Assembly: GCA_001442985.1 (NCBI GenBank)
Contig: LDYB01000019.1
Coordinates: forward strand, 327,000 to 390,999
From: Armatimonadetes bacterium DC
Lineage (GTDB): Bacteria; Armatimonadota; Fimbriimonadia; Fimbriimonadales; GBS-DC
Direction: 5' to 3'
DNA: 64,000 nucleotides
Shown: piece by piece, positions 24,514-33,030 of the stretch
Layout: every line of letters begins with the position of its first letter
Numbering within the stretch: position 1 is the first letter of the stretch
Translations under genes and position numbers: made by a program
Notes under the pieces: generated by a model
Seen by the model: only the letters and a program-made list of their open reading frames with translations
What the model was told of the DNA's origin: nothing
The model's database searches: none

Positions 24514-26010
24514 ATGAAAACACCCAGAGGATTTTGGGCGGTTGTGGTCTTCAGCACGCTCTGGCTGGGCGGGCAGACGCAATCGGCTGCCCCATCCCTC
24601 TTTACGCCAGTGAAGGCGACCGTGCCTGCAGACGCCCCTGCGTTGCGCAACGCACAAGCCTACCAGCCTGTGCGCATCCGCTGGCAGGTGGTGCAGAGTC
24701 TGCAACCGGGCAGCCGCGTGCTGTTCAACCTGCTGGAAGGGGTCAACCCGATAGGCGTGGTGGAGCGTGTGGAGCGGCGGGATGAGCAGCGCTACTCCTG
24801 CTTCGGACGCCTGGAGGGGCTGGATGGCAGCCACTTTATTCTGGTGGTAGAGGAAGACGCGCTTGCATTATTCGTTTCCACGCCGATGTACGGGGCGGTG
24901 TTTGACCTGCGCTATTACAAAGACGACCTGTATGTGGTGGTGCAGGTTGGCGAGGAGCCGCCCTGCGGGAATCAGGAGAACGAGACGCCGCCGCCGTTTG
25001 AGATGACACCCGAAGACGCCGAGTGGCACGCCCGCTTTGCCAATCAGGATATTGAGATGGCAGGGGACGATGATTTCGGCACGGCTGCCTGCACACAGCC
25101 GCGAGCCGTGCTGGACATCGCCGTGTACTACACCACGCAGGCGCGTCAGGCGATTGGTGGGGTCAACCAGATGAACGCGCGCATCCAGTTGTTTATCGAC
25201 CAGTGCAACGAAGCCTACCAGAACAGTCAGGTCAGCTTGACGGCGCGTTTAGTGCGGCGGCTGGAAGTGAACTATCCTGGCGAAGGGAACGGAGACAGCG
25301 GCACGCAGCTGAGTCACCTGACCGATCCCAACGACGGCGTAATGGACGGTATTCACGCCGATCGCACCAACTTTCGTGCCGATCAGGTCATCCTGCTATT
25401 GAACAGCATGGATGCCTGCGGGCGCGCATGGTGCGGGGATGGCAGCGACCCGGAACGCGCGTTTGGCGTGGTTCAGTACACCTGCACAACCTACACCTTC
25501 CCACACGAGATTGGGCACAACCAAGGCTGTGGGCACGACCGGGATAATGGCGGGTGTGATTTCCGTTCGTACGGGTTCGGCTGGCGGTTCAACGGCAACG
25601 ATGGCGTGCAGTACCGTACAGTGATGGCGTATGCGCCCGGTACCCGCATTCCCTACTTCTCGAACCCGGATGTGACCTATCAGGGCGTGCCGACGGGTGT
25701 GCCGATAGGACAGCCTAATGAAGCGCATAACGCGATGGTGATTACCGAGACTCGGCGGTCGCGCGAGCTCTACCGCCTGCTGGACATCTGGGTGGACTTC
25801 AGCGCAGGTTTTATCGAGCTGGGCACCTTCAGCTTCCCCTATAATACGGTGATCGAGGGGGCGAACGCGATAACGACCTCTGTGGACACGGCGGTGCTGG
25901 ACTTCCCGACGCTCTATATCAAGGCGGGTTCGCGTACCGAAGGCATCACTATCAGCAAGCGGATGCGCCTTGAGGCGTGCGGTGGGCTGGTACGGATCAG
26001 CGCGCCGTGA
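24514..26010 (+). CDS. Secreted zinc metalloprotease, reprolysin-like (M12)
   Basis: 498 residues. The signal peptide MKTPRGFWAVVVFSTLWLGG is followed by a propeptide-like region of about 170 residues. The catalytic domain contains LDIAVYYTTQARQAIGGVNQ and the zinc site TFPHEIGHNQGCGHD, that is HExxHxxGxxHD with an extra Cys, then the Met-turn TVMAYAPGTRIPYFSNPD. Several Cys pairs suggest disulphides. The last 60 residues (LYIKAGSRTEGITISKRMRL followed by EACGGLVRISAP) look like the first coil of a right-handed beta-helix that stops abruptly, as if truncated. The GGAGG site before ATG 24514 is strong. Context suggests processing or degradation of extracellular protein. Confidence 0.82.
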   Translation: MKTPRGFWAVVVFSTLWLGGQTQSAAPSLFTPVKATVPADAPALRNAQAYQPVRIRWQVVQSLQPGSRVLFNLLEGVNPIGVVERVERRDEQRYSCFGRLEGLDGSHFILVVEEDALALFVSTPMYGAVFDLRYYKDDLYVVVQVGEEPPCGNQENETPPPFEMTPEDAEWHARFANQDIEMAGDDDFGTAACTQPRAVLDIAVYYTTQARQAIGGVNQMNARIQLFIDQCNEAYQNSQVSLTARLVRRLEVNYPGEGNGDSGTQLSHLTDPNDGVMDGIHADRTNFRADQVILLLNSMDACGRAWCGDGSDPERAFGVVQYTCTTYTFPHEIGHNQGCGHDRDNGGCDFRSYGFGWRFNGNDGVQYRTVMAYAPGTRIPYFSNPDVTYQGVPTGVPIGQPNEAHNAMVITETRRSRELYRLLDIWVDFSAGFIELGTFSFPYNTVIEGANAITTSVDTAVLDFPTLYIKAGSRTEGITISKRMRLEACGGLVRISAP

Positions 26011-26026
26011 CGCCCTCACCCCTGCC

Positions 26027-26089
26027 CCCTCTCCCACGCTGCGGGAGAGGGAGGGGACACCCACCTTCCCCCCTGCTTGCGGGGGGAGG
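26027..26089. repeat. Two GC-rich palindromic hairpins (REP-like)
   Basis: The first hairpin pairs CCCTCTCCC (26027-26035) with GGGAGAGGG (26043-26051). The second pairs CTTCCCCCC (26065-26073) with GGGGGGAGG (26081-26089). The block begins a few bases after the metalloprotease stop and ends 30 bases before the next gene. It resembles the CCCTCTCCC/GGGAGAGGG palindromes scattered in many bacterial genomes. It may be an immobile repeat or a processing/termination element within the secreted-protein cluster. Confidence 0.6.
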
Positions 26090-26118
26090 GCACAACGAAA
26101 CGATGGAGGCAAACAACG

Positions 26119-26523
26119 ATGAGAACAGTGACGATGTGCGCGATTCTTGCGACCCTGATGGGCGTCGCCAACGCCCAATCGGGCGGCAACTACGATCTCA
26201 GCTGGTGGACGATTGATGGCGGCGGCATCACCTTCGCCACCGGCGGCACTTTCAACTTGGGCGGCACCGTCGGTCAGCCCGATGCCAGCAACCCCCTCAC
26301 AGGGGGCAGTTTCAGCCTCACGGGCGGCTTCTGGGTCGCCCCTGCCTGCATCCCCACGAATGGCGACGCCGACGGCAGCGGTTGCGTGGACGACGCTGAC
26401 CTGTTGACGGTGCTGTTCGCCTTCGGCGCAACGGGCGCCAACCCCGCCGATGTGAACTGCGACGCCACCGTCGACGACGCTGACCTGCTGGTGGTGCTGT
26501 TCAACTTCGGCAGTGGGTGTTGA
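26119..26523 (+). CDS. Small secreted protein with dockerin-like calcium loops
   Basis: 134 residues. The signal peptide MRTVTMCAILATLMGVANAQ is followed by a short Gly-rich beta segment (GGNYDLSWWTIDGGGITFAT, NPLTGGSFSLTGGFWVAPAC). A dockerin-like pair then follows, [20 protein letters not shown] and DVNCDATVDDADLLVVLFNF, ending GSGC. The second loop has Cys and Ala where acidic or Gly residues are usual (NCDAT), which may weaken calcium binding. The GGSF.L.GGFW pattern is common before C-terminal sorting or docking modules. A GGAGG site lies 9 bases before the ATG. It is the third protein with this C-terminus in the window. Confidence 0.75.
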   Translation: MRTVTMCAILATLMGVANAQSGGNYDLSWWTIDGGGITFATGGTFNLGGTVGQPDASNPLTGGSFSLTGGFWVAPACIPTNGDADGSGCVDDADLLTVLFAFGATGANPADVNCDATVDDADLLVVLFNFGSGC

Positions 26524-26533
26524 TGTGCCCTTC

Positions 26534-26563
26534 CCCCCTCGCCTGCCGCTGTGGGCGAGGGGG
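26534..26563. terminator. Hairpin between convergent genes
   Basis: The arms CCCCCTCGCC (26534-26543) and GGCGAGGGGG (26554-26563) form a perfect 10-bp stem in the 50-base space between the dockerin-like gene and the VOC gene. It is probably a shared bidirectional terminator without a marked T-run. Confidence 0.5.
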
Positions 26564-26572
26564 CGTCCCTGC

Positions 26573-26953
26573 TCACTGCGTCTCTAACGGCGCCGCAAAG
26601 CGCAGGGTGTTCCCATCGGGGTCTTTGAGGGTCATCTCCCGACGCCCCCACGGGGTCTCTTCAGGGGGTTCGGGTTGCGTCACGCCGCGCTGACAGACCT
26701 CCTGATAAAAAGCGTCCAGATTGTCCAGCACAATATACGCCGCGCCGCCGACCTGACAATCGCCTGCGTGTTCGGTCAGGAACAGCGCGCGTCCCTCGCG
26801 GCTCACCTGCGCGAAAACGGGCATGTCGGGAGCAAACCGGTGAATCCAGTCCACCTGAAAGCCCAGTCCCTCCACATAGAAGCGATGCGCACGGCTCCAG
26901 TCTGTGATGCGTAGTTGCGGGAAAACATTTTGAATCGGTTGAGAGTTTGCCAT
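26573..26953 (-). CDS. VOC-family (glyoxalase/bleomycin-resistance-like) protein
   Basis: 126 residues with the two beta-alpha-beta-beta-beta halves of the vicinal oxygen chelate fold: VFPQLRITDWSRAHRFYVEG followed by LGFQVDW, then GAAYIVLDNLDAFYQEVCQR and REMTLKDPDGNTLRFA. The DPDGN loop is the standard family mark. Metal ligands are incomplete, as in resistance-type members, so the role may be ligand binding rather than catalysis. Its AGGAGG site lies inside the last codons of zwf, 2 bases before its own ATG region, so it is co-translated with zwf. Confidence 0.8.
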   Translation of the reverse strand: MANSQPIQNVFPQLRITDWSRAHRFYVEGLGFQVDWIHRFAPDMPVFAQVSREGRALFLTEHAGDCQVGGAAYIVLDNLDAFYQEVCQRGVTQPEPPEETPWGRREMTLKDPDGNTLRFAAPLETQ

Positions 26954-26954
26954 T

Positions 26955-28412
26955 TTATCCTCCTAACGGACGCCAGCGGTGATGCTCCGAATCCAGAATC
27001 CGCACGGCTTCTTCGGGACCTTCGGAACCAGCAGGGTAGGTCGGCAGGGGGCTATCGTCGCTCTGCCACGCTTTGAGAATGGGGTCTAACACACGCCACG
27101 CCCACTCCACCTCGTCAAAGCGCAGGAAATGCTGGCGGTTGCCCTCCAGCACATCCAGCAGGAGCGTGGTGTAGGCGTCAAACCCCTCCTGATGCGGTTC
27201 GCGATAGGCGGCGCGTAGCACAATGGTGCGTGGGGTCAGCTCCAGCCCCACCTTTTTCGCCTGCGCCACCAGCGAAATCGCTTCCGAAGGCTTCATCTCG
27301 AAGATAAACCAGTTCGGCTCCAGCCGATCCAGTGGGGTCTCACGGAACAGGTGCAAAGGCGGCGTCTTGAACTGAATCGCGATCTCGCTCCGGTCGGCGC
27401 TGAGGCGCTTGCCCGTGCGCAGGTAAAACGGCACGCCGCGCCAGCGCCAGTTATCCACATAGAGTTTGACCGCCGCATAGGTCTCGGTCGTGGAGTTGTG
27501 GGGAATCCCCTCCTCTTCCAGATAGCCGGGCACGCGCTCGCCTTTCACGACGCCCGCAGTGTATTGCGCCCGCACCGCGAAGGCGTTCACCGCACTGCGC
27601 GGGATGGGACGCACGCTTTTGAGAACCTTCACCTTCTCCGTGCGCAGGTCGTCATACACCAGGCTGGAAGGCGGCTCCATCGCGGTCAGGGTGAAGAGCT
27701 GAATCAGGTGGTTTTGCACCATATCGCGCAGGGCGCCCGCCTGATCGTAGTAGCTGGCGCGCCCCTCCAGCCCGGCGGTCTCCGCCGCGGTAATCTGCAC
27801 ATGCTCCACATGGTTGCGGTTCCACAGCGGCTCCAGCAGCAGGTTCGCGAACCGAAACACGAGAATATTCTGAACGGTCTCCTTGCCCAGGTAGTGGTCA
27901 ATCCGGAAAATCTGCTCTTCGCGCCAGTGGGCGCGTACCTGCTGATCCAGAGCGCGAGCGCTTTCAATATCGTAGCCGAAGGGCTTCTCGATCACCAATC
28001 GGCGATAGCCGTGGGTTTCATCGTGGAAACCCAGCTGTGCCAGCAGTTCCGCCGCATGCGCAAACACCCCCGGCGGCAACGCCAGATAGAATACGGCGTT
28101 CGCTTTTATCCAGGCGTTCAACTGCTCAAGACTTTTTTCGTCCAGACCGCCCTGCACATACGCCACAAAGCGCGGGGTGAACTGTTTCCAGCCGTCTAAC
28201 TTTTTACCCTCCGCCCGAAGCGACTGCTCCACCTCGGTCAGGTACTGCTCCAGCGTGTAGGGGCGTCGGGCGTAGAGCAAGATTCGCACATTTTCGGGGA
28301 GCATGTGCGCATGGCAGAGCTGATACAGCGCGGGAATGAGCAGGTTTCGGGCGAGGTCGCCCGTCGCCCCGAAAATCACAATCACCGTTTCCTTCTCAAC
28401 TGTTGTGCGCAT
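26955..28412 (-). CDS. zwf: Glucose-6-phosphate 1-dehydrogenase
   Basis: 485 residues, the full length for the family. The cofactor site [20 protein letters not shown] is at residue 10. The substrate-binding signature [20 protein letters not shown] holds the catalytic His/Lys region. [20 protein letters not shown] and [17 protein letters not shown] complete the family profile. It oxidises glucose-6-phosphate to the lactone, producing NADPH for the oxidative pentose phosphate pathway, which also includes the RpiB encoded 3 kb upstream. It follows nuoM after 17 bases and precedes the VOC gene by 1 base. Confidence 0.96.
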   Translation of the reverse strand: MRTTVEKETVIVIFGATGDLARNLLIPALYQLCHAHMLPENVRILLYARRPYTLEQYLTEVEQSLRAEGKKLDGWKQFTPRFVAYVQGGLDEKSLEQLNAWIKANAVFYLALPPGVFAHAAELLAQLGFHDETHGYRRLVIEKPFGYDIESARALDQQVRAHWREEQIFRIDHYLGKETVQNILVFRFANLLLEPLWNRNHVEHVQITAAETAGLEGRASYYDQAGALRDMVQNHLIQLFTLTAMEPPSSLVYDDLRTEKVKVLKSVRPIPRSAVNAFAVRAQYTAGVVKGERVPGYLEEEGIPHNSTTETYAAVKLYVDNWRWRGVPFYLRTGKRLSADRSEIAIQFKTPPLHLFRETPLDRLEPNWFIFEMKPSEAISLVAQAKKVGLELTPRTIVLRAAYREPHQEGFDAYTTLLLDVLEGNRQHFLRFDEVEWAWRVLDPILKAWQSDDSPLPTYPAGSEGPEEAVRILDSEHHRWRPLGG

Positions 28413-28429
28413 TGCGCTCCCCCTCGCGG

Positions 28430-29953
28430 CTACCGTTGCTGATGTGCGGAGAGAACCCCCGCTGGCTGGCTGTGCAAAGTCTCATAGGCAGTGGTAATCG
28501 GCTTGGTGAAGGTGACGGGGCGGACGCCAATCCAGAAAATCAGCGCGATCAGGGGCAACACCAGCGCCACCTCATGCGGACGCAGGTCGGGGATGCCGCG
28601 CAGGTGTTCCGGCGTCGGTCCGTAAAACGCCCGCTGGAACATCCAGAGCATATAGACCACCGACAGGATTGTGCCCAGCACGCCCAGCACCACCCAGCCC
28701 ACGGGTACATCGCCCGCCTGTGCCGACTGGAACGCGCCCAGCAGGCACAGAAACTCGCCCACGAAGCCGTTCGTGCCTGGCAACGCCACCGACGCCAGCA
28801 GCACAATCAGAAACAGGGCAGAAAAGAGGGGCATCTGGTGCTTGAGACCGCCGAGCCTGTCCACATCCAGCGTGCGTGTGCGCAGGTACAGAAACCCCAG
28901 CAGCAGGAACATCGCGCCCATCGTTACGCCGTGATTAATCTGCTGCAGCACGCTGCCGACAAAGCCCTGCTCGTTTCGGGCGAACAGTCCCATCATAATA
29001 AACCCCGCGTGGCTCAGCACGGCATAAAGCGCGACCTGACGCATATCAAACTGCATCGTTGCCAGAATCGCGGCGTAGACCACCGCAATCGCGGCGAGCG
29101 CCATCCCCAGAGGCGCAAACGCCTGCGCCTCTTCCGGGAACATCGGCAACGCAAAGCGCAAAAAGCCGTATGCGCCTGTCTTGAGAAACACCACCACCAC
29201 GGGCAGGGGCGCCTCGCCCATCGCGTGGGGCCACCATGTGTGGAACGGCACCAGCGGCAACTTCACCGCAAACGCAATCGCGAAGCCCAGAAAGAGCCAT
29301 GTGCGCAAATCCGCCGCCACGCCCCCCTGACGCAGAAACTCCTCCAGGCGCATCAGCTCAAAAGTCATCACATTCGTCGCCTTATAATGCTCAAACGCCA
29401 GCACAATAGACGCCAGCAGCATAAACAGCGAACCGAAAAAGGTGTAAAGGAAAAACTTGAGCGCCGCGCTCGCACGGTCGCGCCCACCCCAGAGCGCAAT
29501 CAAAAAGTAGGTCGGTACCAGTGTCAGCTCAAAAAAGACATAAAAGAGGATTAAATCCAGCGCCATAAAAACGCCCAGCAGTGCGCTCTCCAGCAGCAAC
29601 ATCAGAATCAAGAACTCTTTTACGCGCTCGGTGATGCTGAAGGAGAAAAAGAGCGCCAGCACGCTCAATAAGGCTGTCAGCGCCACCAGCCACAGGCTCA
29701 CCCCGTCCACACCGAGCAGGTACTGCACGCCGTAATCGGGCAGCCAGTCCACGCGCTCCATGAATTGATAGCGGCGATCGTTGGGGTCAAAGCTTGCCAC
29801 CAGCACGCCTGCCAGCCCCAGCGTGATTAGCGCGAACACCGTCGCAATCCCTCGCGCCATCAGCTCCTGGCGACGGGGAATCCAGAGCAGCACGAAAGCG
29901 CCGATCACCGGCATCCAGAGAGTCCAGCTCAGTATCTTGGTCGCCCATTCCAT
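28430..29953 (-). CDS. nuoM: NADH-quinone oxidoreductase subunit M
   Basis: 507 residues, about 14 membrane helices. The proton-channel residues are visible: the Glu in [20 protein letters not shown] and the Lys in [40 protein letters not shown] and [17 protein letters not shown] also match the family. NuoM is one of the antiporter-like proton pumps of complex I. Unusually, no other nuo gene is next to it; downstream come zwf and a VOC protein. A TACAAT box ends 9 bases before the ATG and sits in the 22-base gap after hflX, pointing to an independent leaderless transcript. Confidence 0.93.
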   Translation of the reverse strand: MEWATKILSWTLWMPVIGAFVLLWIPRRQELMARGIATVFALITLGLAGVLVASFDPNDRRYQFMERVDWLPDYGVQYLLGVDGVSLWLVALTALLSVLALFFSFSITERVKEFLILMLLLESALLGVFMALDLILFYVFFELTLVPTYFLIALWGGRDRASAALKFFLYTFFGSLFMLLASIVLAFEHYKATNVMTFELMRLEEFLRQGGVAADLRTWLFLGFAIAFAVKLPLVPFHTWWPHAMGEAPLPVVVVFLKTGAYGFLRFALPMFPEEAQAFAPLGMALAAIAVVYAAILATMQFDMRQVALYAVLSHAGFIMMGLFARNEQGFVGSVLQQINHGVTMGAMFLLLGFLYLRTRTLDVDRLGGLKHQMPLFSALFLIVLLASVALPGTNGFVGEFLCLLGAFQSAQAGDVPVGWVVLGVLGTILSVVYMLWMFQRAFYGPTPEHLRGIPDLRPHEVALVLPLIALIFWIGVRPVTFTKPITTAYETLHSQPAGVLSAHQQR

Positions 29954-29962
29954 GGCGAGGCA

Positions 29963-29968
29963 ATTGTA
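29963..29968 (-). promoter_or_regulatory. -10 box TACAAT for nuoM-zwf
   Basis: The minus strand reads ACGGGTACAATTGCCTCGCC and then ATG, with 9 bases between box and start codon and no ribosome-binding site. Confidence 0.5.
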
Positions 29969-29975
29969 CCCGTTT

Positions 29976-31229
29976 TCACTTCCCTGCCTCGCGCAGGCGG
30001 CTGGCTACCGCAGGAATCACCTGCGCCCGCAAATGGATGCCCTCCTCCGTGTAGTCCACCGACAGCACGAAGCCGTACTCGTAGCACTCGGCAAGCAGGG
30101 CGGTCGCGCTGTAGGGCAGCCACACATCCACGCTGACCAGCATCGAGCGAATGGTATGCACCAGCCGATCCATCAGATGAGGAATGCCCTGCGCCTGTCG
30201 CGCCGAGATATAGACCGAGTTGGGCGTTTCGGCAACAAGCCGGGTGAGCCACGCCCTGTCGCTGACCTTATCCGCCTTGTTGAACACGGTAATCACAGGT
30301 TTCTGATCCACGCCCAGCTCCACGAGTGTCGTTTCCACCGCGTCGCGTTGCAGCTCCCAGTGCGGACTGGAGATGTCAATCACATGAATCAGAAAATCGG
30401 CTTCCTGCACCTCTTCCAGCGTGGCATAAAACGCTTCCAGCAGCATTGGGGGCAAGTTCTCCACAAATCCGACGGTATCGGTCAGCAGCACCGACCAGCC
30501 GTCGGGCAGCACCACGCGCCGGGTGGTGGGGTCCAGCGTGGCGAACACGCGGTTATCCACCAGCACCTCCGCGCCCGAAAGCACATTCAGCAGGGTGGAC
30601 TTGCCCGCGTTCGTGTAGCCGACAATCGCCCCGTGCGGGAAGGGCAGCTTGCGTCGGGAGCTGCGCTGGTGGGCGCGCTTGCGACGCACCTCCTCAATCT
30701 CCTGACGCAGGTGGGCGATTCGCTCGCGCACGCGACGCTTATCAATCTCCAGCTTCGTCTCTCCGGGACCGCGCGTGCCGATGCCGCCGCCCAGTCGCGA
30801 GAGCGCTGTGCCCAGCCCTGACAGGCGCGGCATCAGATAGAGCAGTTGCGCCAGTTCCACCTGCAGGGCGCCTTCGCGCGTGCGGGCACGCTGGGCGAAG
30901 ATGTCGAGAATCAGCTGGGTGCGGTCTATCACGCGGGTCTGGGTGATTTCTTCCAGATTGCGCTGCTGGACGGGGGTGAGTTCTGTGTCGAAGATAATCA
31001 CATCTGCCTGCTTTTCGCGGGCGAGCGCGAAGAGCTCCTCGGCTTTGCCGCGCCCGATGGCGGTGGCGACATCCAGCGCGTGGCGTTTCTGGCGCATCTC
31101 GGCGACGAGTTTTACCCCTGCCGAGTGCGCCAGCGCACGCATCTCTTCCGCCCAGTAAGATTCCTCATCCCCCATCTCAGGGTGGCAAAACACCAGCACC
31201 GCGCGCTCGGGCGCGCCGACTTCACTCAT
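29976..31229 (-). CDS. hflX: Ribosome-associated GTPase HflX
   Basis: 417 residues. The N-terminal HflX domain has [40 protein letters not shown] and the glycine-rich [20 protein letters not shown]. The GTPase domain shows G1 [18 protein letters not shown]3 [11 protein letters not shown] and G4 VFNKADKV. HflX binds the 50S subunit and splits stalled or heat-damaged ribosomes. The ATG overlaps the rpiB stop by 4 bases, completing a four-gene operon S41-S41-rpiB-hflX. Confidence 0.95.
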   Translation of the reverse strand: MSEVGAPERAVLVFCHPEMGDEESYWAEEMRALAHSAGVKLVAEMRQKRHALDVATAIGRGKAEELFALAREKQADVIIFDTELTPVQQRNLEEITQTRVIDRTQLILDIFAQRARTREGALQVELAQLLYLMPRLSGLGTALSRLGGGIGTRGPGETKLEIDKRRVRERIAHLRQEIEEVRRKRAHQRSSRRKLPFPHGAIVGYTNAGKSTLLNVLSGAEVLVDNRVFATLDPTTRRVVLPDGWSVLLTDTVGFVENLPPMLLEAFYATLEEVQEADFLIHVIDISSPHWELQRDAVETTLVELGVDQKPVITVFNKADKVSDRAWLTRLVAETPNSVYISARQAQGIPHLMDRLVHTIRSMLVSVDVWLPYSATALLAECYEYGFVLSVDYTEEGIHLRAQVIPAVASRLREAGK

Positions 31230-31693
31230 TCGGTGCGAGATAAGGGTTCACCTCCTGCGCTCAGCTCCAGCTTCGCCACGCGCTGCTGGTGGCGTGGCTC
31301 GGCGCTGAAGGGCGTTTGCAGAAACGCCGACACAATCCCCTTCGCAAGCTCCTCGCCCACGATGCGCGCTCCAAGGCACAGCACATTCGCATCGTTATGG
31401 GCACGCGCCAGCGAGGCAGACACAGGGTCGCTGGCATGCGCCGCGCGAATCCCGCTGCGCTTGTTCGCCGCGATGCACATGCCAATTCCCGTGCCACAGA
31501 TCAGAACCCCAAGCGCGTCGGGAAGTTCCTGCAAGCGTGCGGTGAGCGCGTGCGCCACATCGGGGTAATCCGCAGGCGAGTCCGAGTGGACACCGACATC
31601 TTCCACGCGGTAGCCCTGCTCCTGAAGGAACGCCTTCAGCGCCTCTTTGAGCGCGTAGCCTGCGTGGTCAGAACCGATCAGTACCGTTCTCAT
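31226..31693 (-). CDS. rpiB: Ribose 5-phosphate isomerase B
   Basis: 155 residues of the RpiB/LacAB family. It starts [20 protein letters not shown]. The catalytic Cys region is [20 protein letters not shown], and [20 protein letters not shown] completes the active site. It interconverts ribose- and ribulose-5-phosphate in the non-oxidative pentose phosphate pathway. Both ends overlap neighbouring genes by 4 bases (upstream S41 peptidase, downstream hflX). Confidence 0.94.
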   Translation of the reverse strand: MRTVLIGSDHAGYALKEALKAFLQEQGYRVEDVGVHSDSPADYPDVAHALTARLQELPDALGVLICGTGIGMCIAANKRSGIRAAHASDPVSASLARAHNDANVLCLGARIVGEELAKGIVSAFLQTPFSAEPRHQQRVAKLELSAGGEPLSRTE

Positions 31694-33030
31694 CGTCTCT
31701 CCGTCTCGTCGGCAGAGGCGCGCATCGCCGCGGCGCCCGCCAGCGGCGCGTTCAACTTCTCCCGAAGCACCTCCAGCGCTTTCTGGAGCTGCTTGTCTTT
31801 GGAGCGATCCTCGTCGGTGATGCGCCAGTTCTCGTCGGCTTTGACCTCAATATCGGGTTTCAGCCCGCCCACGCGCTTGCCGTCCACAATCTTCGCGTTC
31901 AGGTCGGTGCCGTTTGGCGTGAGGTACTTGGCGGTGGTAATCGCGACGGCGGTCTCCTGCGAGGTGGGGATTACTGTTTGCACCAGTCCCTTCCCGAAGG
32001 AGTCTTCGCCAATCAGAATCGCCACCTTATGGTCCCGAAGCGCCCCCGCCACAATCTCCGACGCGCTGGCGCTGCTGCCGTTCATCAGCACCACAATCGG
32101 CATCTGCAGATTCAGATACAGCGACGGGTCCGAATGGAGCTGGTCTATCAGTCCCTGACGCCCCACAATCTGCACGACGGTCTTGCGTCCCGGCACAAAC
32201 AGGCTCGCCACCTTCACCGCCGAGTCCAGCAGTCCGCCAGGGTTGGTGCGCAAGTCTAAAATCACGGCGCGCCCCCCGTTTTTCTGGATGTCGCGCAGGG
32301 CTTTTGCGACGAGATCGGGCGCTTTCTCGTTGAACTGCTGGAGCCAGATGCGATAGATTTTGTTCTCGGTGTCTTCCAGGTAGACATCCACCGTGGGGCT
32401 TTCAATTACATCCCGTCGGATAGTGATTTTGAGGGGCGCCGGTTCACCCTCGCGGCGCACGGTCAGCACCACGGTGGAATAGCGCGGTCCGCGAATGAGG
32501 CGCACCGCCTCATCTACGGAGATGCGCTCCAGGCTCTTGCCGTCCACGGCGATAATCACATCGCCCGCTTTCAAGCCTGCCTTTTCCGCAGGGCTGTTCG
32601 GCAGAGGGCGCACTACACGCGCACCGCCGGGGGCGTCTTCCAGCAGCGCGCCGATGCCTGTGAACTTGCCTGAGGTGTCTTCCTGCATCCGCTTGAAGGC
32701 TTCAGGCTCCATGAAGCGGGTGTAGGGGTCGCCCACCGCGCTGAGCATGCCATCGATGCTGGTATAGGTCAGCTTATCGATGGCAGGGGGCTTGCCGTAG
32801 TAATGGTTCTCAATCTCTGCCAGCACGCTCTGAAAGGCTTCCACGGGGTCTATTTTTGCCGCGCTGTCAGGGGCAATAGGATTCCAGCGGCTGCGCAGGA
32901 GCGCCAGCGCCTCGTGGGGGCGTCCCGTAGGGTTCGCCCACATATCAGCGCTCACAAACCCCAGAATAAACAGCAATCCGAGCGCAGGCAAAAGAAGCAG
33001 CGCCTGCCACAGTGCGCGTCCCCTTCTCAT
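31690..33030 (-). CDS. S41 C-terminal processing peptidase (active form)
   Basis: 446 residues from ATG 33030, chosen for its GGAGG site. An N-terminal membrane segment (LLLLPALGLLFILGFVSADM) is followed by the S41 N-domain. A PDZ domain follows (GARVVRPLPNSPAEKAGLKA, GDVIIAVDGKSLERIS), then the protease core. The catalytic Ser lies in VLMNGSSASASEIVAGALRD and the Lys in IGEDSFGKGLVQTV, 25 residues apart as in Prc/CtpA. RVGGLKPDIEV closes the domain. It probably trims C-termini of secreted or envelope proteins. It is coupled to the preceding paralogue by a 4-base overlap and to rpiB downstream. Confidence 0.92.
   Translation of the reverse strand: MRRGRALWQALLLLPALGLLFILGFVSADMWANPTGRPHEALALLRSRWNPIAPDSAAKIDPVEAFQSVLAEIENHYYGKPPAIDKLTYTSIDGMLSAVGDPYTRFMEPEAFKRMQEDTSGKFTGIGALLEDAPGGARVVRPLPNSPAEKAGLKAGDVIIAVDGKSLERISVDEAVRLIRGPRYSTVVLTVRREGEPAPLKITIRRDVIESPTVDVYLEDTENKIYRIWLQQFNEKAPDLVAKALRDIQKNGGRAVILDLRTNPGGLLDSAVKVASLFVPGRKTVVQIVGRQGLIDQLHSDPSLYLNLQMPIVVLMNGSSASASEIVAGALRDHKVAILIGEDSFGKGLVQTVIPTSQETAVAITTAKYLTPNGTDLNAKIVDGKRVGGLKPDIEVKADENWRITDEDRSKDKQLQKALEVLREKLNAPLAGAAAMRASADETERR

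Noticed and set aside
28403..29554. 383-codon plus-strand frame rich in Gln and His
   Set aside because: It is antisense to nuoM; the hydrophobic minus strand produces such a shadow.
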